Source of the DNA: Macrolepiota albuminosa
Lineage: Eukaryota > Basidiomycota > Agaricomycetes > Agaricales > Agaricaceae
Assembly (NCBI GenBank): GCA_027475525.1
Contig: JAMWFC010000113.1
Location: 2,654,001-2,718,000 of the forward strand
Reading direction: 5' to 3'
DNA length: 64,000 nt
The notes under the pieces: model-generated
Seen by the model: only the letters and a program-made list of their open reading frames with translations
What the model was told of the DNA's origin: nothing
Databases searched by the model: none
In this document: positions 11,077 to 25,325 of the stretch, piece by piece
Position numbering within the stretch: position 1 is the first letter of the stretch
How the letters are laid out: every line of letters starts with the position of its first letter
Program-made: the position numbers and the translations under genes

Positions 11077-11954
11077 ATGATGGCCACACAATTGCCTCTA
11101 CACAGCTCTGATGACGACGACGATTATGTACCTCATGATGAACACGAAGATGGTATGTTTAGACCAACTGATCAGAGAAAGTTTTAAAGGCGCAGTCCGA
11201 ATCTCTAGAATCGTCAGATGAAGAACCAGACTTCAAACGTCCCCGAGTGTCGCCGTCACGGGAACCAAGTCTAAACGAAGTGGAAAAACAACAGTATTCG
11301 ATTTAAATAACTTGAATGATTACGACTCATTGGTTTTGCAGGGCTAAAGATGCGTTGTGGGCTTCCTTTCAGGCTGCAGTTTCGTCAGCGCCATCCACTC
11401 AACCGGCCCCATTTAAGGAAATGGTGAAGGTTGAAAAACGCTTTCGATTCGCCGGAAAAACTCTCACGTGTGTCTGAAATGTTTCCCCTCTCCTGTTGCC
11501 CCTTACATCGCTGGCTAGAGAAGTGGTTGAGGTTGCTGCAGACTCCCCTGATGCGAAGAAATGGCCTTTGTGGCACGAGAATGGAGACAATCAATCTACA
11601 TCAGTCGTCTCTTCGCCTGCAGAGTCAAAGTCAGCAGAAGTTCCATCAGAAGCACCTTCTGAACCTTCAACTTCCACGAAACCTGCTGTAAATCGGCCAG
11701 GCCCCCGCAAATCTAAAACCATTTTAGCTGCTATACCGACTCCAAAAGCAAAAAAACTCACGACTTTTGAAAAATCAGCTATGGATTGGCAAGCACATGT
11801 CCAGGCATCAGGAGAATCAGGTCTCAAAGACGAACTCGAGGCCAATCGTCGAGGGGGTGGATATCTTGAAAAGGTGGAATTCTTGAATAGGGTGGAAGAA
11901 CGGAGGGAAGGGGTAATTGAAGCAAACAAAGGTAGTAAACGTCGGAGAATTTAA
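11077..11954 (+). CDS. SWC5: SWR1-complex protein SWC5 (BCNT/CFDP1 family)
   Basis: SWC5 is the BCNT-family subunit that supports H2A.Z deposition by the SWR1 chromatin remodeller in the nucleus. The N-terminus is acidic (PLHSSDDDDDYVPHDEHED), followed by KRPRVSPSREPS, a W-containing motif KDALWASFQAA, and RFAGKTLTEVVEVAADS joined over an intron ending CTAG before AGAAGTGG. The C-terminal BCNT domain is clear: LTTFEKSAMDWQAHV and then RRGGGYLEKVEFLNRV, ending in a basic tail SKRRRI. The first intron (after GAAGATG) cannot be joined in frame at normal length: the possible introns are 29 or 37 nt, so a one-base error next to the AAAGG acceptor is likely. The gene is close downstream of a 77-bp duplication. 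Confidence 0.85.
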
Positions 11955-12538
11955 TCTGGTGAGCCCATTCGACGCATACTACTCGGGGCCTGCTCGTCAA
12001 GCTAGTTCCAGATATGACGTTGTAATTATACTCCAGATCTATATATGCGATACATCCTCGAATCAAGAGATAATTGATTCGCGAGCCGTGAAGTATGATG
12101 TCGATCAAAGAGAAATCTTAACATGACCCCATAGTTGTTGCTCTGAATAAAGCAAGCTCGTTGAGCGGTGACCGCATCCTAACTGCTCCTCAGTGTTTCG
12201 GTCCATGACTCCTGAGGACAGATGAAACCTACATGCTTTTTGTTGAGATCTTAGTCTGTGGACTATAGGTATAGAATACACGATGTTAGTATATTGTGTA
12301 AGTATACTGTCCGTCGTAGGATATCGATCTATGTACACTTGACTGAGGGTGTGCATATCTACCTATGTTACAATTCCGCGAATACGCCACCATGAGTGTG
12401 GCCAATCACTCTGTCACACACAGACGTCACGATCCATTGTTAACATATCTTGTCCCATTCACTGGGTGCAGGGAATGACATTCTTTGACAAAACAATTTA
12501 AAAACACTGAAATAAGTATATAAACTCACCTCAATGTT

Positions 12539-12577
12539 GAGACATTCTACCAAGCCACACGCTTAGTAGAATGTCTC
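12539..12577. repeat. Hairpin (12-bp perfect inverted repeat)
   Basis: GAGACATTCTAC at 12539-12550 is the exact reverse complement of 12566-12577, with a 15-nt loop. The arms extend imperfectly into ATGTTG/CAACAT. It adjoins CAACATAAAGTAAACC, whose inverted copy TTTACTTTATGTTG lies near 12752-12765, suggesting the remains of a small inverted-repeat element. Confidence 0.6.
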
Positions 12578-13008
12578 CCAACATAAAGTAAACCTAAGGT
12601 TGGTGGTACCCCTATGTCCTGGAATTGCCAGGGTTGGTAACCATGCACTAGTAGTATTTCTCACCCAACTTCATCATTTGTAGTGCTCAGCTGCTACTGC
12701 ATGACATATTGCTTACCACAGGAGTCAAACCACCACCCTTCTGGATCAGTCAGATTTACTTTATGTTGAGATCTCCCAACACTTGGTCAGTGTGTCAATT
12801 GCTTGAAATTTTAAATCCGACAAATATCCTTCAACTTTACAATTCCTCTCCTCTCCTAAGCTGTATTTCCTCTGCAGCAGCATTGAGTCATGGGGCATGA
12901 TCCATCTTAATACATATTGTTGAGAAATGCCTTGTCCGAATCATACGATATGTTGTTCTATTCCTTCTCTCTTATTCTTACTTTATTTTATAATGCACCG
13001 TCGTGTTG

Positions 13009-13031
13009 GCGCACCACATCAAGTGGTGCGC
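13009..13031. repeat. Perfect 9-bp hairpin, 5-nt loop
   Basis: GCGCACCAC-atcaa-GTGGTGCGC. A GC-rich stem within AT-rich DNA; it could be a transcript end or a transposon relic. Confidence 0.5.
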
Positions 13032-13346
13032 GATCGGTATTTGTCTCACTTTACCTCTAAACCTTGAATCTTTTTGCATAGATAATTTTGACATAGAAAA
13101 ACGCAAGCCCTCAGTCAACAACATATATTTGGAGTGACTGAGGACTTACACCGTAACTCTACACATATTTTGATTCCTAACTGAACAAAGTGATAAAGTT
13201 GATGTGGAGGCTGTGTACAGGGAAATTCGGAGGCGAAGCTCCCCACAAGATGCAAGATGCATTCCGAAGGAGTTCAAGTGAACTGGCAACACTTACGTAC
13301 AATATAGTCCAATGTCACGTGCGCGTGCTTTCGGTTTGTTTTAACC

Positions 13347-14474
13347 ATGGCATCGTCAGTCTCAGCAGCACCAATACACGGCAACTATCACGGGTCAGAT
13401 AAATTATTACGCACATCTCAATGCTAGATAACCAATATAAGGGCAAGATAGCTATTACTCGAAGCGTCCATCAGTTCGAGATCCCCGTTTAGCCTTACTT
13501 CCACCGTCTATTTTCACTTCTGCACGCGTTCTTGATGTCGGTTGTAACGAAGGGTGGGTGACATGCGAGATAGGCAGATATTTTTTCCCCTTCCGTGCTT
13601 AATGAGTTGGTTGAATCATTACTGTCAGGTCAGTCTTGGGGTGCGCATAAAGTCGTTGGAGTCGACATTGATGACACACTCATTCGTGCTGCGTGGCGGA
13701 AAAGACGGACTGTCTGGTCCTTACAAGAACCAGAGGACGGAGATGCGAACACTACCTCGATGAAGGCATCCTCCGCAAATTCCAATAAACGCAAAAGAGA
13801 GTCTTCTTCTGCGTCGCATCTACATTCACATCCCCAACCAGACTATTTTCCAATGTCATGCGAACACGAAATCGGGTCTCTCCCTATTCCACCCTCGGAG
13901 GTCCGTGGCCGACATGTTTTCCCCCATAACGTGTCGTTTCGGACAGCGGATTGGGTCTCGACGCGTATTCCGGAGGACACTGAAGGATATGATGTCGTAA
14001 TTGCGTATGTTTGGTTTCCCCCTTGCCTGTTGATTCTATGTATCATGAATGAGCCGGTTGCGGCTGCCTAGGTTCTCAATATCAAAGTGGATACATTTGA
14101 ACGGTGGGGATGCGGCCCTTTACACGTTTTTCCGGCGTGTCTATGATGTACTAAACCCTGGAGGAATGTTTGTCTTGGAGCCGCAAGCTTGGGATACGTA
14201 TGCCAAGGCAAAAAGATTAGATGAGGTGCGTCATTTGGAACCTGGTTATGTCGAATGCCACCTATTTACATACCTCAGAGACTCAAGGAAAATGCGAATA
14301 AGTTAAGAATGCGACCAAAGGATTTTGAAAGTCTTCTTGGCACGATTGGGTTCGGGCCTGCACAACATTATGGGGTCACTGGAGAAGGAGGTTAGGCTAT
14401 GATTGAACTGCATTTATGTGACTCTGACTTTGCATGTAGGATTTCGGCGTCCGGTGGACCTGTACACTAAGTGA
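13347..14474 (+). CDS. Bin3/MePCE-type RNA methyltransferase
   Basis: S-adenosylmethionine-dependent methyltransferase of the Bicoid-interacting-3 family, whose members methylate the 5' phosphate of small RNAs such as 7SK or act on small-RNA precursors. Exons join in frame from [16 protein letters not shown] through [17 protein letters not shown]. The cofactor motif [14 protein letters not shown] is near residue 45 and the second motif [15 protein letters not shown] follows. A disordered insert comes next, then [31 protein letters not shown], and the C-terminal motifs LRMRPKDFE and [15 protein letters not shown], all typical of the family. Introns: 13394-13451; 13574-13628 with a GC donor; and three more near 13999-14071, 14228-14278 and 14391-14440. 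The protein is about 260 residues and intact. Confidence 0.87.
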
Positions 14475-15123
14475 ATCTCAGGCCAGCCTGTCGTTGAAGG
14501 TTATGATTTATAGATTCATAAGACTCAGTCAATAAGAAAAGCCTTTTGACACTTTACATAGCCGTATTGTCGCCGAGTGAATAATTTCTGTCTAGGCAGG
14601 TGAACAACCATCACAAGGAACTCATTACAGCAGTGGAGTCCTTGACCATTTACATCCACAATGCTCTCTGAGATGATTACACTACGTGGTCCTCGGTGGA
14701 GAGCATGTGTGGGACGGTCTTTCAGATCAAACGAACCGACGTCGCAGGACCAAATGCAATGCGCCGACTATGAATGCCAGACTGGATGCACGGATGTGTG
14801 GGTTAAGGGAAGGACATAGGCCAGGAATACAGTATACTGTGGGTGATAACAACCCGGTGACTCAGGCCTCAGGGTCCTGAAAGCTTGACTGCGCTGTGGT
14901 ACCATTCATAACAAATTAAGTGGAGTCATTGGAAAGGATCAAGTTCAAGCAGCGCAGTTTCTATTTATAATTTGATCGTCAAAGTATTAGTACTCTCGCT
15001 TGACATGTTGTACTTATTTCTAACCTTCGGCCCCTAACTCCTTCGACCCTTCCTACGCGGTCGACGCTACAGCCAGCGTTTAGCCCGCATATTCCCTTGA
15101 TACCATCATTTTGTCTACCCTGC
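14475..15123. other. Intergenic region, nothing recognised
   Basis: About 650 bp between the RNA methyltransferase and the USP gene. Only one short domain-free frame (14686-14880) is present. Confidence 0.5.
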
Positions 15124-18100
15124 ATGGGTAAATCAAAGGTTCCGACGCCGCAGGAGGCCAGGAAACAGAGAGAAGAACAGGAGAAAACAGCGCTTCTTCC
15201 ACCAGGTCTTTTTAACCATGGAAATACGTGTTTTATGAATTCGATCCTCCAGGGCGTACGTGCTTAAATTCTGCGGAAATGAATCGGTGACGTGTAAAAC
15301 GTTTTCGGTAGCTGATAGCAACACGACTCTTGTCGGATCTTGCTCTCTTTAAGCCAATTTCGCCGTCAATACGACATCAATACAATGCTGTATCAAGGAA
15401 ATCCCCACTGTTGACCAATGGTCACAAGTTGGGTGGCCAGTACGAGCAGTCATCGGTAGATTCGATGCCAATTGGCGATGTCTTTCTAGATTTGATGGTG
15501 AAGGCATGGGACAGTCAGACGCACCAGAAGAGGGAAAATTTGAGTCCAAAGTGAGTTCTACACTATGTTCTTTCGAGGTAAACTTGACTTCCACTCTAGG
15601 CCGATCCTGGCTGCTTTGGGTCGGAAATACGACCAGTACCTTGACTTTGCACAACAAGACGCTCATGAATTCTTGCGTATCCTGTTAGACGCCTGTCGAA
15701 TGGAAGAACTTGATGTGAGTCAATTCAATCCATGTGTTACAAACGAGGTTGGATTTACAATCTATATCTAGGAGATTAAAAAACGCCAGCCGCTGCCTGA
15801 GAAAGTCAAGAAGCGACGTCGAAAGACTGTAACGCCTGCACAACTCTCATCGCAGTCCTCGCCTTTGCCGCCTGCCATTTCTGAAGAGGAGAAACTCGCC
15901 ACTCTATCCGACACTATCTTCGGAGGTAAATTCGCTAGCATCCTTGTGTGCCGCGAGTGCATGAATGTGTCGACGACGCACGAAGACTTCAATGATATCA
16001 GCCTGAACATCAAAGTTGAAGACTACCATTCGAGGAAACGCGACCGTCTCAAAAGCATTGCGAAGCGTCTAACGTTTCAAACATCGTCACTAAGTGCTAT
16101 CAACGAGATACCTCGACCATCGTCCGTTCCACCCAGCCCGCGGGAAGGTGAGTACCAGCTGGCAGGTCACGAAGAGCCAGTGTCCGTTTCCCAACCGCGA
16201 AGGAGGAGTTTTGATGTCGTACATGATACTAGTAATGATCAAGATAGTGACACCAGCCCTCCAGCGAAAGATGACAATGCGGCCTCGCAGGAACCTCCTG
16301 TAGATTCTCCGGATGACAGCAAGGGAAAATCCATAGAGACCCCGCGGCTTACAAAGTCAGACAAATCTGAGAAAAAGGACAAGAATGACGGGTGGGCGAG
16401 TATCGGGCGGCGGATAAGCTTCAGTGTCGGTATGAGGAAGACCCGGTCTCAAGATAGAAATAAGAGGGAGCTACATCCCTCGCCGGAGGTTTCTCAAATG
16501 GAAAGTGCAGAGAACGGAGTGTTACTATCAAGCGCTTCAGAGGATGCACCTACAGTGGAGGTAGTAAGCCCTTCTCCTACAGATGGCAAGGGAAAAGATG
16601 GATTCCTATCTATCTCGCGAACATCCTTACGACGACCAGTTACATCTCCGAGTCATTTTAATGTTCTTCTCTCACCTCTCCAGGCACCCCGAGCATCTTA
16701 CCCTACACCCAAAGCCGTCAAACCTCTGAAGCCAACAACTGCCGAGCTAAATTACCTTCTTGCGCTACTGGCGGATGTCACACCGTCATTGTCTAATAAC
16801 CCATTCACCTTTTTCAAATCGTCCTATCAAAATCAGGGCGATCGCTCAGCATTGGCTCCAGGAGTACCTCAGAATCTGTGGCTGAGCATGAATCACTCTT
16901 CTAGAATTGAGGAATGGCTAGGGATGTTTATGTCGGTGGAGACCTTGGATGGGGAAAACATGGTTGAGTGCCACAGGTGCTGGAAGATTGCAAATGGGAA
17001 GTATATAAAACCCTCATCATCATCAGAGGACGAGGGTTCCAGTGACGAGGGCGCGGACGATGCTGAACAGGTTGGTGTGAATGTCGGTTCTCTATCTGTG
17101 GACATCCGGAACTGTAGGCCCAAGTCACCACCAACGGATATAACACCTTTCCGCTCAGTAGCTTTGACTAGCATACCCACATCTATATCGACCCCAACTG
17201 TGTACACGCATTCAAATGGGAGTGAATATCCCATAATACCCTCACTCCCAACAACAGCACCCTCATCGATCCACGAATCCGATGTGGACGCATTACCTCC
17301 TTCAGTTAAAAATCAACCCTCACTTATTATCCCAACACTCGGAAACTCCCCAATTCACTCCAGCTCAAACGCTGGACCAGACCCATATCCCATCCCATCC
17401 TTAATTGTCCGCTCATCCTCCTTACCCGTTGACAACACACCCGCCGTCGCCCATCCTGTCCCTCGTCTAGGACAAGTCCTCAACCACCTTCCACCATCCA
17501 CGCACCAATCCACCTCTCTCGTTACCCCCAAGCCCTCGCATAGTTCTGATGGGGACGAGTCTGGAGCGGAGAGCGATACGTCTATAGCCACTTCTGCACG
17601 GTCCGTGGAGTCTTCTACGTCTGCCAGACATGCACCCGGTGCGATTGCTCCAGTGAAGAAGCCTAAGCCGGTGATTATGCGCTCTGCGTATAAACGCTAT
17701 CTCATTGACATGCCCCCGCCCGTACTTGTCATACACCTTAAAAGGTTCCAGCATATCAAAAAGACGCATATGTTGCCGTTCTCGCATTCTAAGAAAATAG
17801 ATGACTTCGTCGCGTTTCCTGAGTTTCTTGATCTAGCGCCATACCTTGTACCCCGCAAAGAGGATTTCGGGCTCGGGAAAACGGGGAAGGCACGTTCTAG
17901 CGTAGGAACGAGTTTGGGTGCAGGCAAGTGGACAGTCAAGGGTGAGAAATGCATGTATCGCTTGTACGCTGTTGTTGTGCATGTTGGGAATATGGTCTGT
18001 GTTTCTGGACAGTCAAGGGTGAGAAATGCATGTATCGCTTGTACGCTGTTGTTGTGCATGTTGGGAATATGGTCTGTGTTTCATTTCAGTTTTTGGTGGA

Positions 18101-18348
18101 GAACTTGTTGACGTGAAGATGTGTTTTGCTATTTAGCTTGGCGGACACTATATTGCGTACACAGCGTTACCTCAAGCGAAGTCTACAACGATGTTCCAGA
18201 GGAGGGGGACGCGCCTGGACCTTTGACCGAAGCTAAGGCGCCCCGTCAATGGGCGTATATTAGTGATACTATTGTGCGCCTCACCACATTGGAGGAAGTT
18301 ATGAAGGCGAAAGCGTACATCTGCATGTACGAGAAGATAGAAGCATAA
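15124..18348 (+). CDS. Ubiquitin carboxyl-terminal hydrolase (USP, peptidase C19)
   Basis: Cysteine protease that removes ubiquitin from proteins. The ATG at 15124 starts MGKSKVPTPQEARKQREEQ and leads to the catalytic Cys box GLFNHGNTCFMNSILQG. Exons join as 15124-15255, 15312-about 15550, then YDQYLDFAQQDAHEFLRILL, then a long exon with zinc-type CREC and CHRC pairs and a large disordered insert (roughly residues 280-750, rich in Ser/Pro), and YKRYLIDMPPPVLVIHLKRFQ, the C-terminal core. The catalytic His box LGGHYIAYTALP starts after an intron ending at 18136. A 77-bp duplication sits just before it but is neutral: the intron can be read from the first copy's donor. Between this box and QWAYISDTIVRLTTLEEV the frame shifts by one base, most likely in the G run at 18204-18208. 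The end is at 18348. Confidence 0.86.
17929..18082. repeat. Exact 77-bp tandem duplication in the USP gene
   Basis: Copies 17929-18005 and 18006-18082 are identical and adjacent. The unit contains the codons of YRLYAVVVHVGNM and a splice donor. Confidence 0.95.
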
Positions 18349-18704
18349 TCGATTTCCAAGTTTAGGGACTGTTATATCGGCCGCGTCTTGTGGTCTGAGG
18401 TACTGGAAAAGTCTTGAGTTGTCTTGAGTTGCTATTAATTTATTTTGTTTTGTCGGACTATCCGGGCCATTCAATATTTCTACTTGTTGAAAGTACGCTA
18501 TCTAAATGTTGTATTCGTTTGAAATCCTTATTGTAGAATCAAGACACTTTTTCAGAAACTGATACTGTAAGTATGCTACATTGCAAGAATCTACTACATA
18601 GAGGTACATTGAAGTGCTACAGCTATTTACAGACAAAGCCTATTAATTATCCATAAATGAAGAACGTCCTGATAAGTCAAGGTCTGATCCTGAAGCTGAA
18701 AAGC

Positions 18705-20595
18705 TTAAACCTCAACCTCATCAACAAAAGGGTTTACAACATCATCCGGTTTCATCTTGTGTGGCTGGGGCGGAATGGGTTTTTCGTCCTCCAGCCCATC
18801 CTGCATGGTCTGCCGACTGTTCTCACATGCATCTCCCAGCTTCTGTCCGTGTGTATCTCCAGCCAGCTGATCAACCCTGTTTTCAGCTTCATCATCTTTA
18901 GAACACATCCACGCCATCTTTTTGTACTTGTCCATACGCCTCCGTACACGTTCAATTCGACGGACTTGCCAAATGGCGTGTGCTGGGACAGGGGTACACG
19001 TGGTAGAGGAGAGGCTGGTGAGTGCTGAGAGGGATGCGAAATATGGATCGTATGGGACAGGTTTGCATCGTTTTGGAGAGACAGAGGAGGAACTGGAAGG
19101 AGAACTGGGGAAGACGATAGAAGATGAACGGATGGGCGATGAGACAGGTGATGAACTGGTATGGACAAGCGCGGGTGTTGAACATAAGTGGATCGAGTCA
19201 TCTCCGTCTTCGTCGTCGGACTCGTCTGATAGAGGGTACTGACATCGTTGGCTATGCTGATGTACGGAGCGTAGATAGGTAGCGAACGCGTGCGGCGCGT
19301 TGAACTTTTTGACACCCAGAAAAATATCAGGGTCATCATTTTCGTCCTCTTCCTTATCATCTTCCTCTTCGTCCGTTGCAGTTGATTTCTCGTCGTCTTC
19401 GCTCTCGTTTTCGTCACGGAGAAAACCATACGACCTTGCATCGCCAACTTCCAGGCCAGAATCTCCGTTGTGATCAAAAAGGTCATTACATTCCGCGACT
19501 TTCTCTTCCTTAGCACCGTCAACTTCTTCAGTTCCTTCATTATCGCTTTTGATTGTCCTATCACCAACGGTTGTAGAGGTGGAACAATCAGAGTTGCGGA
19601 GCGATGTCATAAATAGCTTGCGAATTGGTCTCGAGAAAATAGGTTTGGGGAAAGGAAGAAAAGAATTCGGATAGATACGAACACGTCCACGTGCACTAAA
19701 GACATAGGGTATATTCGAGTGACCGTGGCGATGAGGGAGAGACGTGGTATTGATTGTTATGTGGACAGCGATAGTCTCATTATGATGCTATGTTAGTGTC
19801 AGGTGTACCGCGCTTCTTTGAGTAGGAAAAAAGAAATTGACGAACATATATGATCCCCGCGCCAAGTTCAATACCTTTCGACCACACGTGTCCAAGGGTA
19901 AATTCTTCCTCTAGTTCCCATCTCCAAGTGGGTTCTTCATCTCCTGATTCTTCCGAATCTGAGATCACTTGAGAAGGCTCAGCTTTGTCCTCCGCTTGCA
20001 TAAATTCATCGAGGGTATCTTCATCGCCATCGGGCTTGTACCTGCAGGGATCTCTTGCCGTAGAAAGTTTTACAGCTGTGAAACCATGTTTGATCTGACC
20101 AGGCTTGTATGTCATGGCGTACATCATCATCTTCTTTTTCACCTCAAAGAGATGCCTATCCTCCCGCGCTTCACCAAAACCTCCTCCATAGAGGAAGGCA
20201 ATAAGACATCGAAGATGGACGAAGGTGTAGCTAAGAGGAACTTGGACCACCCTATAGATGCCACCCATACGTGGTGAGACATCTGGACGAACGAATTGAA
20301 AACGGAGAGGAAGGTGCTTGCTGAATGACGTTGGAGGAGGCAGAGTGTGAGTCAAATTCTGCGTACGTTGGCGGCCCAGAGGGTTGGTGGGAGAGTCAAG
20401 AGGGCGAGAAGGGTATGGTGTGCCAGTGAAGGGTGTCTGTGCTGCCGTTGGCAATGAAGACCTTTTCGAAAAAGGCGTTCGAGGTACAGAGGCAAGGCGG
20501 CGTTTGACAGATGGCTCGTCATCGTTGGAGTTGATATCGACATGAGCTCCGTCGCTGGTGCCGATGGCGAGCTCAAAGGTCCGCTTCAGCGCCAT
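18705..20595 (-). CDS. Unknown acidic fungal protein (610 residues)
   Basis: Two exons on the minus strand (20595-19846 and 19787-18705, intron 58 nt) join in frame to 610 residues. The N-terminal half has a conserved-looking ordered part: PLRFQFVRPDVSPRMGG, RCLIAFLYGGG, HLFEVKK and YKPGQIKHGFTAVKL, which reads like a compact beta-rich fold; after the intron HHNETIAVHITINTT and YVFSARGRVRI continue it. The C-terminal half is very acidic with Asp/Glu runs, Ser-rich stretches and a basic helix IERVRRRMDKYKKMAW, ending NPFVDEVEV. No known domain is recognised and no signal or membrane segment is seen. Nuclear or chromatin association would fit the charge pattern but is only a guess. Confidence 0.75.
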
Positions 20596-21105
20596 CGAGA
20601 TGAGCCGAGGTCAAGGTCTGCGAATTTTATGGCCAGCAAGGGGTCAACAATAAATGTGACACTGTGACCGATCGCGACGCGTGGACTCACGCGACATGTC
20701 AAGGGGCATGTGACATTAATCTCAGTAATTATTTGAGTTCAACAACTTCACCTTCAGAATCCTTGTCTGAGTCTTGATTTCTACGGGCTGGCTCCATTGG
20801 ATTTCTTTGCGAACTTTTACAGGATCCTGGGTCCTATGTCATGATGGGGATGTCAATCAACTTGGAGTGAAATTACTCAGTGACACTTTGCCTTTCCCGT
20901 TCATTTGGATAGATTTTCGTCAATGATTTGACTTGAGAATCGTCAGAAAAACAGAAGCAAACAGGGTTGAGCAGATCACATCAAAAAATGGGCAACTTCG
21001 TCTCAACGCGTACGGGGCCGATGAGACACATGACCTCCCGACAGATTTCCCATGAATATATCCCTTATACATATCCTTATTAAGCTTTGACTATCCGTAC
21101 GGCCC
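20596..21105. promoter_or_regulatory. Divergent promoter region, unknown gene / beta-glucosidase
   Basis: 510 bp between two starts facing away from each other. No strong TATA box is seen; AT-rich steps (GAATATATCCC, near 21054) lie about 50 bp before the glucosidase ATG. No gene is visible. Confidence 0.4.
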
Positions 21106-23475
<2,370 letters not shown>

Positions 23476-23699
23476 TAAAATTGATTCTATCATCACGAGA
23501 ACTTGCAATCAATGAAGAAACCATGGCAAGATCTTGTGTGAACAGACGATAGCATTGTTTCAGACTTGATTTAGTGCGCCACGACCTATCAACTCTTGTC
23601 AAGTCTGAGAGTGATTCTTTGGGTGTCTTTTCAACCGGTTCATCTCAAGGGATACTCACCTGCCTTTGGTGATGGAATAATTTATCAGGTCCAGTGGAA

Positions 23700-24053
23700 A
23701 TACTATTCCACCCCTATAGCTCGGAGTCCCCTCTGAGTCGGATGTCACGAAGGCGTCACACCTTAGTAAGATGCTGAATTCACACTCCGCTGCACTGGAA
23801 AGAACGAGAATGAGTGAGAGAACTTTAGACTCCGCCTTGCCGCTGAATTGGCAGGCATGACAACTGCTTGACCATTCGCCACCAAGGGACTCAGCAACGA
23901 GACCTTGTCTCACCCTGGACTAAGTCGGAAACACATTAGGTATGTTTTATTATGTTGCATGTCTTGTTTGAAGTACTTAGGATGGCTGGTTGTGGTAAAG
24001 CATTGTTTTGTCCGACTCAGAGGGGACTCTGAGCTATAGTGGTGGAGTAGTAT
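23700..24053. mobile_element. Miniature inverted-repeat element (MITE-like)
   Basis: A 43-bp arm at 23700-23742 is matched by its inverted copy at 24011-24053 with about four mismatches; each contains CTATAGCTC(A/G)GAGTCCCC. About 270 bp of non-coding DNA lies between. This is the layout of a non-autonomous DNA transposon. Target duplications were not established. Confidence 0.65.
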
Positions 24054-24059
24054 AGAAAG

Positions 24060-24389
24060 GCAAAGAAGACGTGAAAAATAATGTCGCAGTCCAGAAATAA
24101 TTTACAAGATAGTCTTTTGTCTCTTGTCCAATGTAAATTGTAAGACCTAAAACACAATGAAGAAAGTTAGCCTCAGTATGTATGTCATGTGACCGAGAAG
24201 CAACTGAAGTGCAAGTGAGGGTTCTGTTAGTTTAAATAGCAATTTACACGTGACGATTGGAGAAGAGCAGACTCTAAAGTCCAATACAACTCCATCTGCG
24301 AAAAAGTAAAGAACATAAGTATGTGAAATCAGAGAAGTATCATCAGCAAACAACACCCAGTTCAACCACAAAGTGGTGATGAAGAACAT
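24060..24389. other. AT-rich flank of the copia relic, possible LTR remains
   Basis: Non-coding sequence next to the 3' end of the copia polyprotein, containing TGTTAGTTTAAATAG near 24228. It may be a decayed long terminal repeat; no partner copy was found. Confidence 0.3.
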
Positions 24390-25300
24390 GAGGTAAAGGC
24401 TTTGTCATGATGTCAGCAACCATGTTGCCTGTAGAAGTCCAAATGGGTTTGAATGAACCAGTCTGTATGTGTTCTCAGATAAAATGAAAACAAATATCGA
24501 TGTGTTTTGAATGGGAAGATGTAACTTCAAAGGTGGATATGTTGATTGCACTCTTATTGTCACAAAGAAGCGGGAATGGTGTCGGAGCAGGAAGGCGGAG
24601 AGAACACAATAGTTGATGAATCCATATACCTTCCCATAATGCATGAGTCAATGAAATGTACTCAGCTTCCATAGAAGACAAGTCAACCATGCATTGGCAG
24701 ACAGCTGACCACAAAATAAGGCTGGAGTACATGAAAAAAGCAAAACCTGATACACTCCAGCAAGACTTAGGATCAGAGGCCCAGTCTACATCAACAAAAG
24801 CACCACTGGTTGGGATGTGGAGACAGAATGGAGAAACTTTGTCATGAGATGAGAAGTTATATTCAAGGGCAAAATCAATAGGACCAGCAAGCTATTGAAG
24901 AATTCCTTTCACAGCAAGTAAATGAGCCCTCAAAGGATTTGTATTGTATTGACCAAGATTCATAGCTGTGAAGGCAAGGTCTGAGCAAGTACAGAAACTG
25001 AGGTACAATATTGAGCCAACCAAATGTTGGGTAATGAGCTGTAATATCATCATCTGCAATATTGGGAATAGAGTTGGGAGGAGAATCAGTTAGAAAATGT
25101 AAGAGAATATGTAATGGGACTTGCATAGCTTTTGCTTCCAGCAGATTATATGAACTTAGGAGATCAGTAATAAAGCCTTTCTGCAAGAGCCACAGTTTCT
25201 TTAAAGATCTATTATTCTGTTTGACACAAATGCCCAGATAAAGTGTAGTAAGACCAGCATCTATGAGACTTTGAAGTGTTCATTCAATTTCTAGATAAGC
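24390..25300 (-). pseudogene. Ty1/copia retrotransposon relic (reverse transcriptase end and RNase H)
   Basis: Minus-strand fragments in several frames. The reverse-transcriptase end shows YLGICVKQNN and ITDLLSSYNLLEAKAMQVP. The RNase H part shows DLSSMEAEYISLTHALWEG, and PLLCDNKSAI followed by HSKHIDI, both diagnostic of copia. Gag, integrase and most of the reverse transcriptase are absent and the frame is broken several times, so the copy is dead. It is truncated where the next element begins. Confidence 0.75.
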
Positions 25301-25325
25301 CACTCATATAAAGAGATGGAATTGG

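Larger units (their letters stand above)
11955..13346. other. 1.4-kb intergenic region with small inverted repeats
   Basis: No coding gene is supported; open frames are short, lack domains and lie on both strands. The stretch holds inverted repeats listed separately and AT-rich DNA. Promoter elements of the following methyltransferase must lie at its right end. Confidence 0.5.

Noticed and set aside
14686..14880. Short frame between the RNA methyltransferase and USP
   Set aside because: 64 codons, no domain and no promoter signal.
16893..18059. Minus-strand open frames opposite the USP gene
   Set aside because: They are mirror frames of a long coding exon with no features of their own.
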